A DNA stretch of 64,000 bases, taken from Voacanga thouarsii. Taxonomy: Eukaryota > Streptophyta > Magnoliopsida > Gentianales > Apocynaceae. The position numbers and the translations under genes are program-made. A model generated the notes under the pieces. The model saw nothing but the letters and a program-made list of their open reading frames with translations, was not told the DNA's origin and made no database searches. The stretch is taken from assembly GCA_026120185.1 (NCBI GenBank), contig JANUWF010001636.1:1984001-2048000 (forward strand). Reading direction: 5' to 3'. The first letter of the stretch is position 1. Each line of letters begins with the position of its first letter. Below, one piece after another: positions 47,040 to 60,582 of the stretch.

Positions 47040-50000
47040 TAATATTTTTATTTAGATAATTAATAGACATATATTAATCTGTTCGTCTCATAATATAAGA
47101 TTTTGAACTCTTGCATAGAAATTAATTAAGAATTAATCTAAAACTAAAAATTTTATAAATTAAACTACTCAAACTATCTAAGGAATTTCAAGATTATATA
47201 GGTTGAGGCCTTATCGAGTTATCCGGATTCAATTCGATTAGGGTTCGATTTAAATTCGATAATCTCAATTTTGAGTTTGAATTTGACTATTGTTAAGTTT
47301 AAGTTTTTAATCAAGTCCTAAAAAGGAAAATGCGTCTTTATATATCCTCATGATAGCCTTGAACGGGGCATATTTAGAAAACGTTGTCTGAAAGAACACT
47401 CATTGATTGATCAAAGGGTGCGAGGCCAAAAGGTCTGCTCATAGGACTTCCTAGCTGCAATATTAGCTCTCCCTTGGATTTTTACAATATCGAATATGAT
47501 CACAGAAACTATGTGTTTCTAGTAAAGATTGATACTCTCCCCATGAAAGCACAAGAACTTGTCTCTAGCCTTACCGCTCATAGAACTTTTTTATTTTATA
47601 TAGCTGTAAAAGTCATTTTGATAAACGAAAAGGGGCATTCCGCCTGAGGTAAAAACTCGGAGGTGCCCAACTCTTCTCGTTTTGCTGCATCAAAGGTGTC
47701 AGCCCTTCAAGTTGGAATTGTTGAGCTTTGAATATTTAATTATTTGAAATAAAAAGTTTGTGAACACGTTTGAATATATATTTATATATGATTTATTTAA
47801 ATATATATATAACAAAATATTTAGATAGAATACTTATTTCTATAAATATTTTTAAATAATTAAAATTCAAACTTTTAAATTTATTAATTAATCGATCTAC
47901 AAATTGAGCTCGATCATTGATTCAAGGTTTGAATCAAACTTGATCTTTAATTTGAGTTTTGTCTAAAAATATCAAGCTCAAGTTGATAATCAAAGTTCAA
48001 ACTCAACTCAGTTCAAATATCTCTTAGATATAGATAAGATTAGACGAATATTATTAATATTTATTAAAATGCATTAAAATATTATATTTTAAAAAAAGAA
48101 ATTAATTTTAAAAAGACCTACATTTTGAGAAATAAATACAAAGAATTGCAAATCTGCAATGATTAGGCTGTACTTGAGAAAAAAAACTCTTCTCAATTCA
48201 AGTTAAAATAATATTAATTTAAATAATTTTTATTTTTCGAAAATTATCATATACTCATAACACATTATATTTTTTATCTCTCATTAATTATTGAATCTTA
48301 CATTTATCTCACATTTAATAAATATTTTATTAAATTTTAACAAACTAACCTCAATTCAATTCTTATTTCTTATCTGAATATAACGAATATGAATGTTCTT
48401 GTTGATTGTTTAAGGCATATTATTCAAAGATAGTGTTGACAAATAATGCATGCATATGTTTTTGTAACTTGCACTGTCGGCAAGATTTGGAATTAGATAC
48501 CCCATCTTGGTACGATGTTGCTTGTGATCGTTCAAAATTCGTTGACTTCCATGCACGTACCAGGTTCTGCCCATCTTGTACCACAGTTTAGGATTGCAAC
48601 TGATTAGCTGCCGCATATAAAATGGGAAAAAACACACTCATACTTTTCACATGTTCTCATAATTTACACGTGCAAAAATTAATGCTTAAATTAATATTAC
48701 ATGGTCGGCAAATACAATTATTTATTTTTACCTTTAAATTACACTTTGATTTTGTATCCTTTGTAATTTTTTTATAACTATTGTTATTTTTCAAATAATA
48801 TGGGATGGAGAGTGATTAGATTCACATTCCTAAGTGATAATTATTATGTGTAGTCGTTATTATTCTTTAACTTTTCTATTCTCAAATTATTATTTTTAAA
48901 TTATTTTTTGACTTTTTTATTCTTAAACTATTAAATTTTAATTCATAAATTATATTTTTAATATAAAAAATCTATATTGATTCTTACATTGCTAAAGTTA
49001 TAGAAGAATGATATTTAGAGAGTTAAGGTTCTCAAACTCTATTCAAATCCCTTTAACTTTTTAAAAATTTAGTCAGTGTGGTATTTATATAAAAAAAATG
49101 AGACAGATAAAATGAAATCATGAACAGAGTAAAAAAATATTAAAATATTATTTTTTCTACTAGATTTTTTTAATTAAATGAAGAGTTTAGAAATTAAAAA
49201 AAAAATTGATAGTTAAAGAATGGAAGAGTCAAAGGTTAGTAATAACCACACAAGGTAACTATAATTTAATTGTGTGAATTTAGATTCTAAATGTGTGGAT
49301 TTAGCCTCTCCCTATCGGAGACTCTTCCATCCTCATTATTGCTTGGGCTCTAGCTTGGCAAAGAATCTCCTATTATTAACCTTAGTATGAGAGAGGAGAT
49401 TAAACAACATTTTTGTAATTGTAAATTATATATATATTGGTTCAATAAACAATAGTATTCTCAATCTACTTTTCAAATTTTAATTTCGTATTTTAAATTT
49501 TTTATTATACGATACTAATTTTTTTGTGGTTATTTGTCATCATAAGATTTTTTTTTTTTTTTTGTGTACACGTGTATCTCATATCATAATGATAAAAGTG
49601 GTCACTCTAAGAGTATACTTGGACAGTAATTAGATTGAGATGAGTTTATTTGAATATAATAAAAAATTATTAAATACGTAGAGTAAATATGGGCTACAAG
49701 TAGGGTCAAAAAGTGAATATGATGTGTTGTGAGTATATAATAATTTTTAAAAAATAAAATTATTTAAATTATTATTATTTTAAATTAAAATAAGTTTGGG
49801 ATGAAAATGAGCTGCCTACTTACACAATTACACCCTAATTTTTACGTGACAATCTTTTCATTCTCATACTGGTCTTTAGTTTTCAGATGAATATATAGTA
49901 TGACATATATAAAAATGAACAAGAAAAAAAAATAGTGTATTTGGACTATTCTTTTAAATTTTGCTTTAGAGTCTATTTGAAGTAAAAATAGACTTAATGC

Positions 50001-50360
50001 AAATGAATTTTATTGGTTAAATACTAACAATTTTTTTGTCTATTTAGATGGATCACAATATTAAAATTTGACTATAATTTTTTTTATAAAATTCAAAATT
50101 ATATTTATATTTTTTAAAAAAAATAATAATTTTACAATTACAATCCAAATACACAAAAATCTTCTGATTATTGAGTTGTGGGTTGACATAATTCCTAACT
50201 TCACTAAAATGTGCTACAAAAATGACTAATCCTATCTTTTTTAAGGTTGGAACATTTCTTCATGGATGCTAACAATATCATCTTGCATTTCAAAATTCAA
50301 ACATTCGTCCAATAACAAAAAAATGCCTACAGAGTCTAACAAAACGACATATAGTAATAA
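47040..50360. repeat. Segmental duplication, block A
   Basis: Long stretches match block B in the same orientation: TTATAATATAAGATTTT...GAAATTAATTAAGAATT (47090 and 52850), CCTAAAAATATCAAGCTCAA (47960 and 53390), GACTTCCATGCAC...ACCAGGTTCTGCC (48540 and 53945), CTTTTCACATGTTCTC (48643 and 54055), ATTTGGACTATTCTT (49940 and 56760) and CACTAAAATGTGCTAC (50203 and 63786). Many substitutions and indels separate the copies, so the event is old. No gene was recognised inside. Confidence 0.8.
47325..47715. other. About 390-bp segment present in block A only
   Basis: It is less AT-rich than its surroundings and has no counterpart at the same place in block B. It may be an insertion in A or a loss from B. 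It resembles degraded coding DNA, but no family was identified. Confidence 0.45.
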
Positions 50361-50675
50361 TTCAATTAGTTTAGTTATATCTTTCGGCAGAGACAACCAC
50401 AAAAAGAATCCGATAAGACTCCAGATACGGGAACTGATTCTTTCGACTAAGCAAGGGGGAGAGTGGACGCTGTGAAATATCAATTCCAACTGACTTATAG
50501 AACATACACAAGTGGACTAATTTTGGTATTAAAGGCAGCAAATTCCAATCTATCGTAGACCAAATGCAAAAATATATTACTAGTAGCTTGCAAATCAAAA
50601 TGTCTTTCCTTGGCTGGTGGAATATTCACCCTGGCCAAAAGCTTCACTTTCTTTTATTCCAAATTATATAATATA

Positions 50676-50973
50676 CTCCCTCGGTTCTAAAAATCATGTC
50701 AATTTAAAACATGACACGGAAATTAAAAAATTATTAAAATTTATATAATTATAATAGAAAATGACTATTATACTTTTAGATAAAAATAAATATTCATTAA
50801 TTATTTTCCTCTATACATTCATTAATAATTTATTGGGAATGGACATATTCTTGATTAAAGAAAGGGTAAATTAAGAATATAAGTAATGAATTTATTCTTA
50901 ATTTGTGAGATTGATAAGTATTTTAATATAATAAAAGTAGAAATTTTTAACATGATTTTTAAAACGAATGGAG
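50676..50973. mobile_element. Stowaway-type MITE with TA duplication
   Basis: The left end CTCCCTCGGTTCTAAAAATC and right end GATTTTTAAAACGAATGGAG are inverted repeats of the classic CTCCCTCCGT type. They are flanked by TA on both sides (50674-50675, 50974-50975). The length is 298 bp and it is non-coding. Such elements depend on mariner-like transposases. Confidence 0.92.
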
Positions 50974-51238
50974 TACTAGTAAACTTTCTTGGACGAGAGG
51001 GGAGGTCAAGTATGGGTGATATCTTTAGTTATTCGCTTTTCTTTTTTTTTGGTTAATTATACATTTAAAATATTAATTTATGTAATATTTTACATTAATA
51101 ATATATTAACAAATATTCATAAACAAATTTATAGAATGATCGAGATTTGCCTAAGAACATTTGTCAAAAGTTCTTCAATCGCTCTCTTTTTTTGTGTTAC
51201 TTAGTGGCACTCAGTTTAACAACCTTAATGTTTAGAAT

Positions 51239-51281
51239 ATATATAGAGAGAGAGAGAGAGAGAGTGTGTGTGTGTGTGTGA
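51239..51281. repeat. (AG)n(TG)n compound microsatellite
   Basis: A TATATAGAGAGAG run followed by about nine TG units. Confidence 0.95.
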
Positions 51282-52829
51282 GCCTATGACCCATTTACCC
51301 TTTTGGACTTTTCTAATTTGGGAACCATTATTATTTTGGTGGGCTTATAGCCTAACTAGTATGGGGTTGTTTGTATTATTAGAAAGTTATTGGAGTCAAT
51401 AGCTAGAATTTATTAAGTTAGGGGTCTTTTTGCAATTATTTATTGGGGATTTTCTTTATTTTGTAACACAGGACATGCTTGAGCCAATCACTTCATTGTT
51501 TCAATTCTTACACCAAAAGAGGAGAAGAACAATGAGAGTGGAGAACTTAGGGCTAAAGTTGAGTTTGAAACTGCGAATTTGAGTAAGTCTTGGTTCTATT
51601 ATCCTCTGGTTGGGGATCTAAGTCTTTTATTGCTATAATTATGAGGTTTTGGTATGTAGGGTTATGAATTGGGGTTAACAATAAATTTGTAATTCTGCTG
51701 GTGCTCTATAATTGTTGGGAATTGTAGGTGCTTGAAAGATTTGTGGTGGTGATTAGGAGTTATCTGAGGTGCTGAATTGTGATTTTAAGTGTTGTCTGTT
51801 AAGGATATTGGTTTCTTATATTTTGAGTTTCTAATATTTCTACTTTATGATGCTTGAAAAGTATGTTATTTTTGGGATATATACAAAGTAGAAAGAGCAT
51901 GGCTAGATGGATTGTTTGTTGATATATATGTTTTTCCGAAATTCTGTAATAAGTTTCTACAAAGGTTTCGTTCCTAATTTATGTAACCGATGAATACCCT
52001 TAATTAGGAGAATACAATAGCCGATCTTATGTATAAGCCTTGCTATAGGGAAATAAAATCTAGATTATGTTATAGCCCTTCTTTTAACGGGGCATAATAG
52101 TTAGGAACTGATATTAATAGACAAATTCTTACTCCAAGTATGATTTAGTTTAGGTTATGACTAAATATAAAACAATGTTCTTATGGGTAAAGAAATGTTT
52201 TAGTGTTGGAATGTATGCCTTCCAAACTATGCGTCAAATGTGAAAAGGATAAAGCTGAGGGTGGAAGGAGTAGGAGGGATGGGGCAGTGGGCAGGGTCAC
52301 CAGGATAATTCAGATGGTGCTAAGAATGCAACAATAATGATCTGCTAGAGGATGGATCCAGCGGTGAAATTGCAGCGGTAACGAGGAAGAGGAAAAAGAA
52401 AAGAAAGAAAATTTAAAAGAAAAGAAAATTTAAAAAATGAATTAAAAATAAAATAATAATATTTTTTAATATTAAAATATAAAATTATCGAAATACTTTT
52501 AAAAATTAAATTGTGAGTTGACTGTTGATTAACTGACGGAAGTATAAGATTTGGACGATTAAAAAATTTAAAAAATATTTTTACACTTTTTTTTTAATTA
52601 TAGGGTAAATTTTAAACTTCAAAATAGTTTCAACGTTATCAGGATAGTTTGCCCTTTTCAAATTGAATTCCTGGACAAGACTTGTTTTCCTTCTTCAATA
52701 AACTCTGAACCAGGCCAGTCTACTGTGCCAGCAGCTCCTTTTAGTAGTGCTTATAGTTCCTTTATACCGAGTCCTACTTTATTTTATTTTATTTGTTTTT
52801 TGTAGTTTTATTTGAGTAATCTATAATTA
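51282..52829. other. Interval between duplicated blocks, no gene recognised
   Basis: 51290-52200 is less AT-rich and could be a transcribed or LTR-like remnant. 52330-52440 contains an A/G-rich stretch. No frame with family resemblance was seen. Confidence 0.3.
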
Positions 52830-54702
52830 TATATTACTATTTTCACCTTATAATATAAGATTTTTAAACTCTCGCACAGAAATTAATTAAGAATTCTAAA
52901 AATAAAATATTTTATAAATTAAATTACTCTAAAATGTTTTAATCAAACTATCTAGGAAAATTAGAGATTGTAATATTTAAAATGAGAGATAAGTAAGATT
53001 AAATGAAATATGAGTAATGCTATATGGGCTAAGCCATATTATTAAGAGTTTAGATTAAATTCAATAATTTCAAGTTTGAGTTTGAATTCAACTATTATTA
53101 AGCTTGAGTTTTGAATCGAGCTAAGAATTGAATAGTTAATTATTTAAAATCAAGAGCTTGCTAACAAGTTTGAACACATATTTATATTATTTATTTAAAT
53201 ACATATATAATAAAATATTCAAATAAAAATACTTATTTCTATATACTTTAGTATTTTAAAAATAATTTATATTCAAACCTAATTTTAAACTTTCATGTTT
53301 GTTAATTAATTAATCTTCAAATTGAGCTCAATCATTGATCTAAGGTTCGAATCAAACTTGATCTCGAATTTGAGTTTTACCTAAAAATATCAAGCTCAAC
53401 TTAATAATTAAAGTTCAACTCAACTCATTTTAAATATCTCTCAAATATAGATAATATTAAAGAATATTACTAATAGTCATTAAAATACATTAAAATTATA
53501 TTTTGAGAAAATAAAATAATTTTCAAAAAAGACCTACATTTTGAAAAAATATGCAAAGAATCCCATTTTTGCAATGATTAGTATAGATATTTTTGTTGAC
53601 TTTTTAAGACATATAATTTTATAAATTAAAAATAAATTTGCAATCATTACTTTTTTTAATATACATTAAATAAAATTCATCTCGTGATCTTGTTTGGTAA
53701 AGAATTACGAAATGTTTAAGACAAATTCTTCAAAGAGAGTGCAGACATATACTGCATGTATATATTTTTGCAATGGACTCATCTTACATGGTACCGTGAA
53801 TTGAGTGCATTACTTTTTTAATACATTCAAGTTGGGTCGATTTTACGTTAGAATTTCCATTTTGGAACCTCCACTGTCGGAAAGACGGGATGGAACTGGC
53901 TACCCGGGTATGGTACAATGTTGTTGTGATTTGTTTAAAATTCTTTGACTTCCATGCACTTGCCACGTACCAGGTTCTGCCAATCTTGTACCACAATTTG
54001 CGATTGCAATTGATTTAGTTACCGCATATTGTGGGGAAAAAAAAAACATTCATACCTTTCACATGTTCTCGTAATTTGCACATGTTGTTAATGGCAGAAT
54101 AAGTATTCGGCGGTCGGAAAATACAATCATTTACTTTGACTTTTAAATTAGTTTTAACTTATACTTCTGTCCTTTATTATTTTTTATTTTTAAAATAATT
54201 CTTATTTTTTAAATAATATCTCTTTTCTATTCTTGTTTAGATTCTAACTCCGCGGAGAATCTCTTATTATCGACCTTAATATAAGATAGGAGAGTAAACA
54301 ATATTCTCATAATTGTAAATATATATATATATATATATATGTACACCTTTGTAATATAAAAAAAATGAGTTGTGTTCTATAGTGTTCAATTTTAATAGTA
54401 AAAGACATTTGTATTTCTTAGTGTTCAATTTTGATAGTAATAGACAATTGTATTTTTAGGTGGGAACCGAAGTTGTAATTGTAAACAATGGATCTGAAAA
54501 TCGCGCAAGTTGCGTACGATAATTTATATGATTATTTAAATATATTTATATTATTATATAAATATTTCACACGATTACATAAATATTTTACACAATTATA
54601 TAAATATTAAAACGAAATTATTTTGAATGGTTAAAATAATATTATTTTATTAAAAAAAATTATTTACAATTACTTTTTAGACAATAAATTTTTATTTTTT
54701 AT

Positions 54703-54921
54703 TTAAATCACATAAATTACCTTACGCAACTTACGCCACCCTTTTTCCCTGAACAATACCGGCAAACGAAAGTAACTTCGAGGAGAACTGACCATCAAGT
54801 ACCGCACTCGCATCGCAAGCACATGGGTCTCGCGAATACCAGATTCGCCATTTGATCTTGCACGAAACTCAAACCCCCCTCCCAAAACTACCAGCACTAC
54901 TGCCAGCAACGCCATCGCCAC
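54703..54921 (-). other. Small unassigned ORF in an insertion of block B
   Basis: A 72-codon minus-strand frame: hydrophobic start MAMALLAVVLVVLGGGFEF, then a basic region (RSNGESGIRETHVLAMRV). The DNA here is richer in GC than the flanks, which suggests a former exon with a signal anchor. No family was recognised and no continuing exon was found. Confidence 0.25.
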
Positions 54922-55274
54922 CGCTGCTTATGGCATTTTCTCTTCCACTCACATTTCCCATCTTCACTTCAAAACCGCATGCAATGCATACACACATATT
55001 TAGAGTGTGAATAAATTTAAAATAATAATTTAAATAAATTTTATTTTTTAAAAATTATTATACACTCATAACATATTATATATATTTTTTAATTTCATAT
55101 ATTTAATAATATTTTATTATCTTTAAATAAACTTATACCAATCTAATTATTATTTAAATAATTATTATTTAAATAATTATTATTTAAATCCATCTCAACA
55201 CACAAATAGAGCTTCTGTGTACAGATATAGGCAGGTGCAATGAGGTGGCGCGTAAAAATCAAAGCGACAGGAAT

Positions 55275-55457
55275 TTCCTTGTTATTTACGGAGTTGGCAC
55301 TGCCTGAGAGAGAGAGAGAGAGAGATGAACTTAAAACAGAAGAGCAGGATACATGGAAATAAAACCTTGTTATTTACGGAGTTGGAACTGCTATTAGAGA
55401 TAGAAAGAGAGAGCGAGAGGAACTCAAAACAAAAGAGAAAGATACATGGAAATAAAA
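55275..55457. repeat. Tandem duplication, two units of about 93 bp
   Basis: CCTTGTTATTTACGGAGTTG ... AGAGAGAG ... GATACATGGAAATAAAA occurs twice in succession, with a GA-rich centre that differs between copies. Confidence 0.85.
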
Positions 55458-55493
55458 TAATACTACGAAAGAAAGAATGGGTTCGGTTGTAAT

Positions 55494-56171
55494 TAGAGGT
55501 GTTGAATCGGTTTTCGGTTCAATTTTTTATTTTAAAATTCGATATTTTTTTATTTTTTTTAAATCAAATTTAATTAAATTTTAAAGAAAATTGATAAAAT
55601 CGAACCGAAATAATTTCGATTCGATTCAGTTCAGTTCAGTTCCGTTCAATTTTAAATCGAATTTGAATATTTTTTTTTATAGATTCATTGACATAATATA
55701 AATTAAATTTAAACCCAAATAAGTAAAATTTAATATAAATTACAATTCAAATCTAATATAAATTAAAGTCTAAATATTTTAAAGATTTGGGCCAAACATT
55801 TTAGTAAAAAATTATAATCACGGATGCAAATTGCAAAGATGAAGATTTTAAACTCAATTATTAATAACTTTATTTTAGACAAAATCAAACCAAACTGAAT
55901 CAAAATAATAGAAATCGAACAGAAATTTTTTAAAAAATAATAATTTATGAAATTAATTAATTAATTAATGAACAACATTTTAATATTAATTATATATTTC
56001 AAATTTTTAAAATATAATTCGATTTTTTGGTTTTTCAATTTTTTATTTTAGAAAATAAAAAACTGAACAGAATTTTTGTATAAATTCTAAAATCGATCCG
56101 AACCAAATCGAATCGAAAACTGAAATTATGATCGATTCGATTCGATTCAAATCGAATAATGAACACGCCTA
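55494..56171. mobile_element. MITE-like element with TAGAGGTGTT ends
   Basis: The left end TAGAGGTGTTGAATCGG and right end complement TAGGCGTGTTCATTATTCG are inverted. TTGTAAT flanks it on both sides (55487-55493 and 56173-56179). The interior is full of GGTTCGGTTCAA / ATTCGATTCGATT words, typical of a common plant miniature element. It has no coding capacity. Confidence 0.65.
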
Positions 56172-56432
56172 ATTGTAATAGACTTAACAAAGGATAGATG
56201 TTGATGACGTCGAAAGATCATTGACATCGAGTTTGGATAAGAATAATATTTTAATATAATTTATTAAATCTGTTTGTTAAGTTTAATTTATTTAATTTGT
56301 TAGTTTAATTTTTTAATTATTTTATAAATTTATTTTTAAATATAATATTAATGTAAAATATTTATAAATTTATTATTAATAAAAAATAATTAAATAAAAA
56401 TAATACGAATATTCGACTCCTCATATTACACG

Positions 56433-56462
56433 AAATAATATATATATATATATATATATATA
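56433..56462. repeat. (TA)n microsatellite
   Basis: About 14 TA units at the right edge of the block-B insertion. A similar run at 54319-54341 marks the left edge. Confidence 0.9.
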
Positions 56463-56989
56463 TTAATTAGTTCAGTAAACAATTGTGATTCTCAATTTAT
56501 TTATCAAATTTTAATATGTATTTAAAATTATTTATTATATGACACTAATGTTTTTGAACTATTTTTCATCCTAAGAGTCGTTTTTTTCCACATACACGTA
56601 CAGCTCGGACCACAATGACAAAGTAGCCACTCTAATTTTGCTTTAGGAGGAAGACCACCCTAGTTTTCAGGACGTGATAGTCTTTTCATTCTTATGGTGG
56701 TCTTTAATTTTTAGATTAATAATGCGACATATATAAAAATGAAAAAGAAAAAAAATATGTATTTGGACTATTCTTCTAAAATTTGCTGCTAGAGTTTATT
56801 GAAGAAAAATAGACTTAATGCACATGAATTTTATTGGTTAATATTAATAATTTCATTATTTATTTTAAGTAAATTTCAATATTAAATTTTGAATATAAAT
56901 TTTTTTATAAAATTTAAAATTATATGTATATTTTTTAAAAATAATTCTACAATTACAATTCAAGTATATGAATCTAAATGTATATTCTA

Positions 56990-57575
56990 AATGTCAAGAG
57001 GGGATTAAATTATCCATATTATTTTTCTAAGATTTTTTTTAAAAAAAAATTCAACTTCTTTAATAAATGGTGTAGATTTTATAATCCTTCCACCTAAACA
57101 TTTTAATGGTTGAGATTAGTTTGGTCGTTATGGGTAAAATAGTCATTGAATATATATAATATTATTTTTAATCAAAAAATTATGAAAATTATTAATAACT
57201 ATTAATAACTATATTAATAATTATACACTTATTTATTCTATTATTAACTATTAATAACCATATTAATAATTCATAAAATGTCAAGAGGAGATTGAATTGT
57301 CCATATTATTTTTTTAAGAATTTTTTTATATAAAAAAAAAATTTCAACTTCCTTAATGAATGGTATAGATTTTAAAATCATTCCGCCTAAACTTTTCAAT
57401 GGTTGAGATTGGTTTGATCATCATGGGTAAAATAGTCATCGAAGATGTATAATATTATTTTTAACAAAAAATTATGAAAATTATTTATAATTATTAATAA
57501 CCATATTAATAACTATATACTTATTTATTCTATTATTAGCTATTAATAACCATATTAATAACTCATAAACAATAA
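56990..57575 (+). repeat. Two tandem units of about 290 bp near the Helitron 5' end
   Basis: ATGTCAAGAGGGGATTAAAT (56990) and ATGTCAAGAGGAGATTGAAT (57278) open two similar units ending in ATTAATAACCATATTAATAA. Diverged units recur near 61543 and 61940 (GGGGATTAAATTAT), before the gene fragment. Confidence 0.8.
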
Positions 57576-57791
57576 TACCAAAAAACCAATCATATTAATG
57601 ATTTTGTCAAAATGTATAGAAAATTCGGATAGCCTATAAAATAAAAATTATGTTACAAATGTAATTAAAATACCAATGGGTTGCTTTTAAGTAAGTGGCA
57701 AAAAAGTCAGTATTTTAACATATATAAAATATAAAAATAAAAAATAAAATACCACGTAACAAAAAAAAAAATAGACATACTTAGTTCAACA

Positions 57792-58158
57792 TGTTATAAA
57801 ATTATGGTAGTGTTAGAATAAAATCTACACACTACACACTAAGAAAATTCTAACTATTCTTTGCACAAGAATTTCTCTTCAAACTTCTCTCTTTCTTTCT
57901 CTCACAATTCTTTCTCTAATCTTTCTTTCACTAATCTTTCTTTCACAAAATAATGGTGTATTACAAGCTTAGAGAATAGCTCTATTTATAGAGCTCTAAT
58001 TAGTGGAATACATCATGGCATACACCATCTTCAACTAATCTCAATTAATGGTGTCTCCACTAAATGGTGAACATCCATAAAAATCTTCTAATAATTCACA
58101 TAAATCCATAATTAGTGGAACCTCCACTAATTAATGGAGATTCCAATAATTCATAACA
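57792..58158 (-). repeat. 3' LTR (minus-strand element)
   Basis: 367 bp. Contains an extra 15-bp tandem unit (ACTAATCTTTCTTTC) relative to the 5' LTR. Confidence 0.93.
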
Positions 58159-58169
58159 CTCCCCCTTGA

Positions 58170-60501
58170 TGGTGTATAATGATTTCTGCAACTTGATGGA
58201 GTAATTTTCACAAGGATAATGTTTATATGCTTCAGGCATATGAAATCTTTCAGGGATTTTCATGTAAACATCATTTTCTAAATTTCCATACAAGTAAGCA
58301 GTGACAACATCTAATAGGCGCATATCTATCTTTTCATGTACTCGCCAAACCGATAAGATATCGGAGTGTAATAGCATCAACAACAGGAGAATAAGTTTCA
58401 TCATAGTCAATACCTGGTCTTTGTGAAAAACCTTGGGCTACTAACCGCGCTTTATATCGAACGATTTCACTCTTTTCATTGCGCTTTCGCACAAATATCC
58501 ATTTGTAGCCAACGGGTTTTACACCTTCTGGTGTTCGGACTGCAGGTCCGAAGACTTCACGTTTTGTCAGTGCATTTAACTCCGATTGAATCACATCTTT
58601 CCATTGCAGGCTAATCTTTTCTATGCCGACATTCATCAACTGATATTGGTTCAGGATCATCATTATCCTGTGTAACATCAAGAGATATATTGTATGCAAA
58701 TATATTATCAATAACAGTTTCTATCCGATTCCAACTTCTACCGGAAGTGGTATAATTGATAAAAATTTCAATGTTACTTTCATCAACTTCTGGTTCTTTG
58801 TCATCAATTCTCTCTTGGTCTTTATCATTCTTTTCTTCAATATGATCTTCTGGACCATTTAATCCTCTTTTCTTTCGAGGATTTTTATCTTTAGAACCAA
58901 GGGGTCGGCCACGCTTCTGACGTGTTTTTGACTCAGCAGCTATATGTATAATATTTTGTTCTGCTAGAACTTCAATTCGAATAGGAGCATTTATAGCTGG
59001 AATATGCGATTTTGTAACTCTTCTGGAGTCAACAAAAGCGTCTGGCATTTGATTTGCAATGCTTTGCAAATGAATTATCTTTTGAACTTCAAGTTCACAT
59101 GCGCTTGTGCGCGGATCAAGATAATTTAATGATGTTATCCAAGCAAGATCCTTTTTATGCTGTTTTGGTTCTCCCCCTAATTTAGGGAATAATGATTCAT
59201 CAAAATGACAATCAGCAAATCTTGCTGTGAATACATCTCCTGTTAGGGGTTCAACATACCTGATAATAGAGGGAGAATCATAAGATCCCCTTTCTTCTTT
59301 GAGGACTCATCTTTGTACGTTGGTTTGGTGCAATTGGAATATATACAGAACACCCAAAAATTCTTAAATGAGCAATATTTGGTTCTGACCCAAAAGCCAA
59401 TTGCAAATGAGAGAATTTATGATAACTAGCTGGTCTTATACGTACAAGTGTTGCAGCATGTAGAATAGCATATCCCCAGACAGATGTTGGGAGATTTGTT
59501 TTCATTAATAATGGTCTAGCAATTAATTGTAATCGTTTAATCAAAAATTCAGCAAGACCATTTTGTGTGTGAACATGAGCTACATGATGTTCAACATTAA
59601 TCCCAATTGACATGCAATATGCATCAAAAGCATGTGATGAAAATTCACCAGCATTATCCAAACGGATATTTTTAATGTGATGGTCCGGAAATTGTGCTCG
59701 TAATTTAATTATTTGAGCAAGTAATCTCGCAAACGCCAGGTTGCGAGTAGATAATAAACATACATGTGACCATCGGGATGATGCATCAATTAAGACCATA
59801 AAATATTTGAACGGTCCACATGGTGGATCAATAGGTCTACAAATATCTCAGTGAATCCGTTCGAGAAATGTAGGACTTTCAGCTCCTACTTTTACTGGTG
59901 ATGGTTTAACAATTAATTTTCCTAGGGAACATGCAGTACATGCGAATTTTTCTGATGTTAATATCCTTTTATTTTTTAAAGGATGACCATGTGTATTCTC
60001 AATGATTCTTCTCATCATGGTAGATCCCGGATGACCTAACCGGTCATGCCAAATGCTAAAAGTAATAGGATCAGTAAACTTCTGGTTTACTAGATGATGA
60101 ATTTCAATTGTACGTATTTTTACAAAATATAGACCAGTAGAAAAAGACGGCAGTTTTTCTAATACCGATTTCTTACCCAAATGCATTTGAGTAATAAAAA
60201 GATGCTCAATCCCATTTTCCTCATTTGTTTCAACATGATACCCATTTCTGCGGATATCTTTAAAACTCAATAAATTTCTTTTGGATTTTGAGGAAAATAG
60301 TGCCTTATCAATAATAATTGTTGTTCCTTTAGGCAACAATATATTAGCTCTTCCGGAGCCCTCAATTACATTTGCACTACCGTTTATCGTATAAATATTT
60401 ATTTCTCCCATTTTGAGATCAGAAAAATATTTCTCATTTTTTAGTATGGTGTGTGTAGTTCCACTATCAATAATGCATACATCATCATTAACAACAGTCA
60501 T
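58170..60501 (-). pseudogene. Truncated Ty1/copia Pol (PR-IN-partial RT)
   Basis: It starts MTVVNDDVCIIDSGTTH at the position that would follow the spliced junction. It passes through the pre-integrase motif (IWHDRLGHPGSTMM) to IHxDIC, where GGA has become TGA at about 59850. The integrase continues (IRLDNAGEFSSHAF) to a frameshift near 59283. The linker (KRGRPLGSKDKNPRKKRGL) and reverse transcriptase N-terminus (GIDYDETYSPVVDAITL) follow with further shifts. Homology ends at KLQKSLY, where a deletion of roughly 1.3 kb joins it to the polypurine tract. It keeps two codons (at the positions of 29758 and 30784) that are stops in the longer copy. Confidence 0.9.
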
Positions 60502-60582
60502 CTGTCTTCTGGTTTTGGTAACGGCAGCAACTCGTGTTTAGTCTTCTGGCTTTTGTACCGGTAGAGACTCGTGCTGATAACG

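Larger units (their letters stand above)
52830..56972. repeat. Segmental duplication, block B (left portion)
   Basis: Relative of block A, carrying an extra roughly 2.1-kb insertion at a TA microsatellite (about 54340-56430) that is absent from A. Block B continues right of the Helitron at 63739-64000 and past the window end. Confidence 0.8.

Noticed and set aside
48406..48637. Opposed frames conserved in the matching part of block B (53784-53996)
   Set aside because: The frames are not conserved as protein between the blocks. The DNA resemblance is explained by the segmental duplication.
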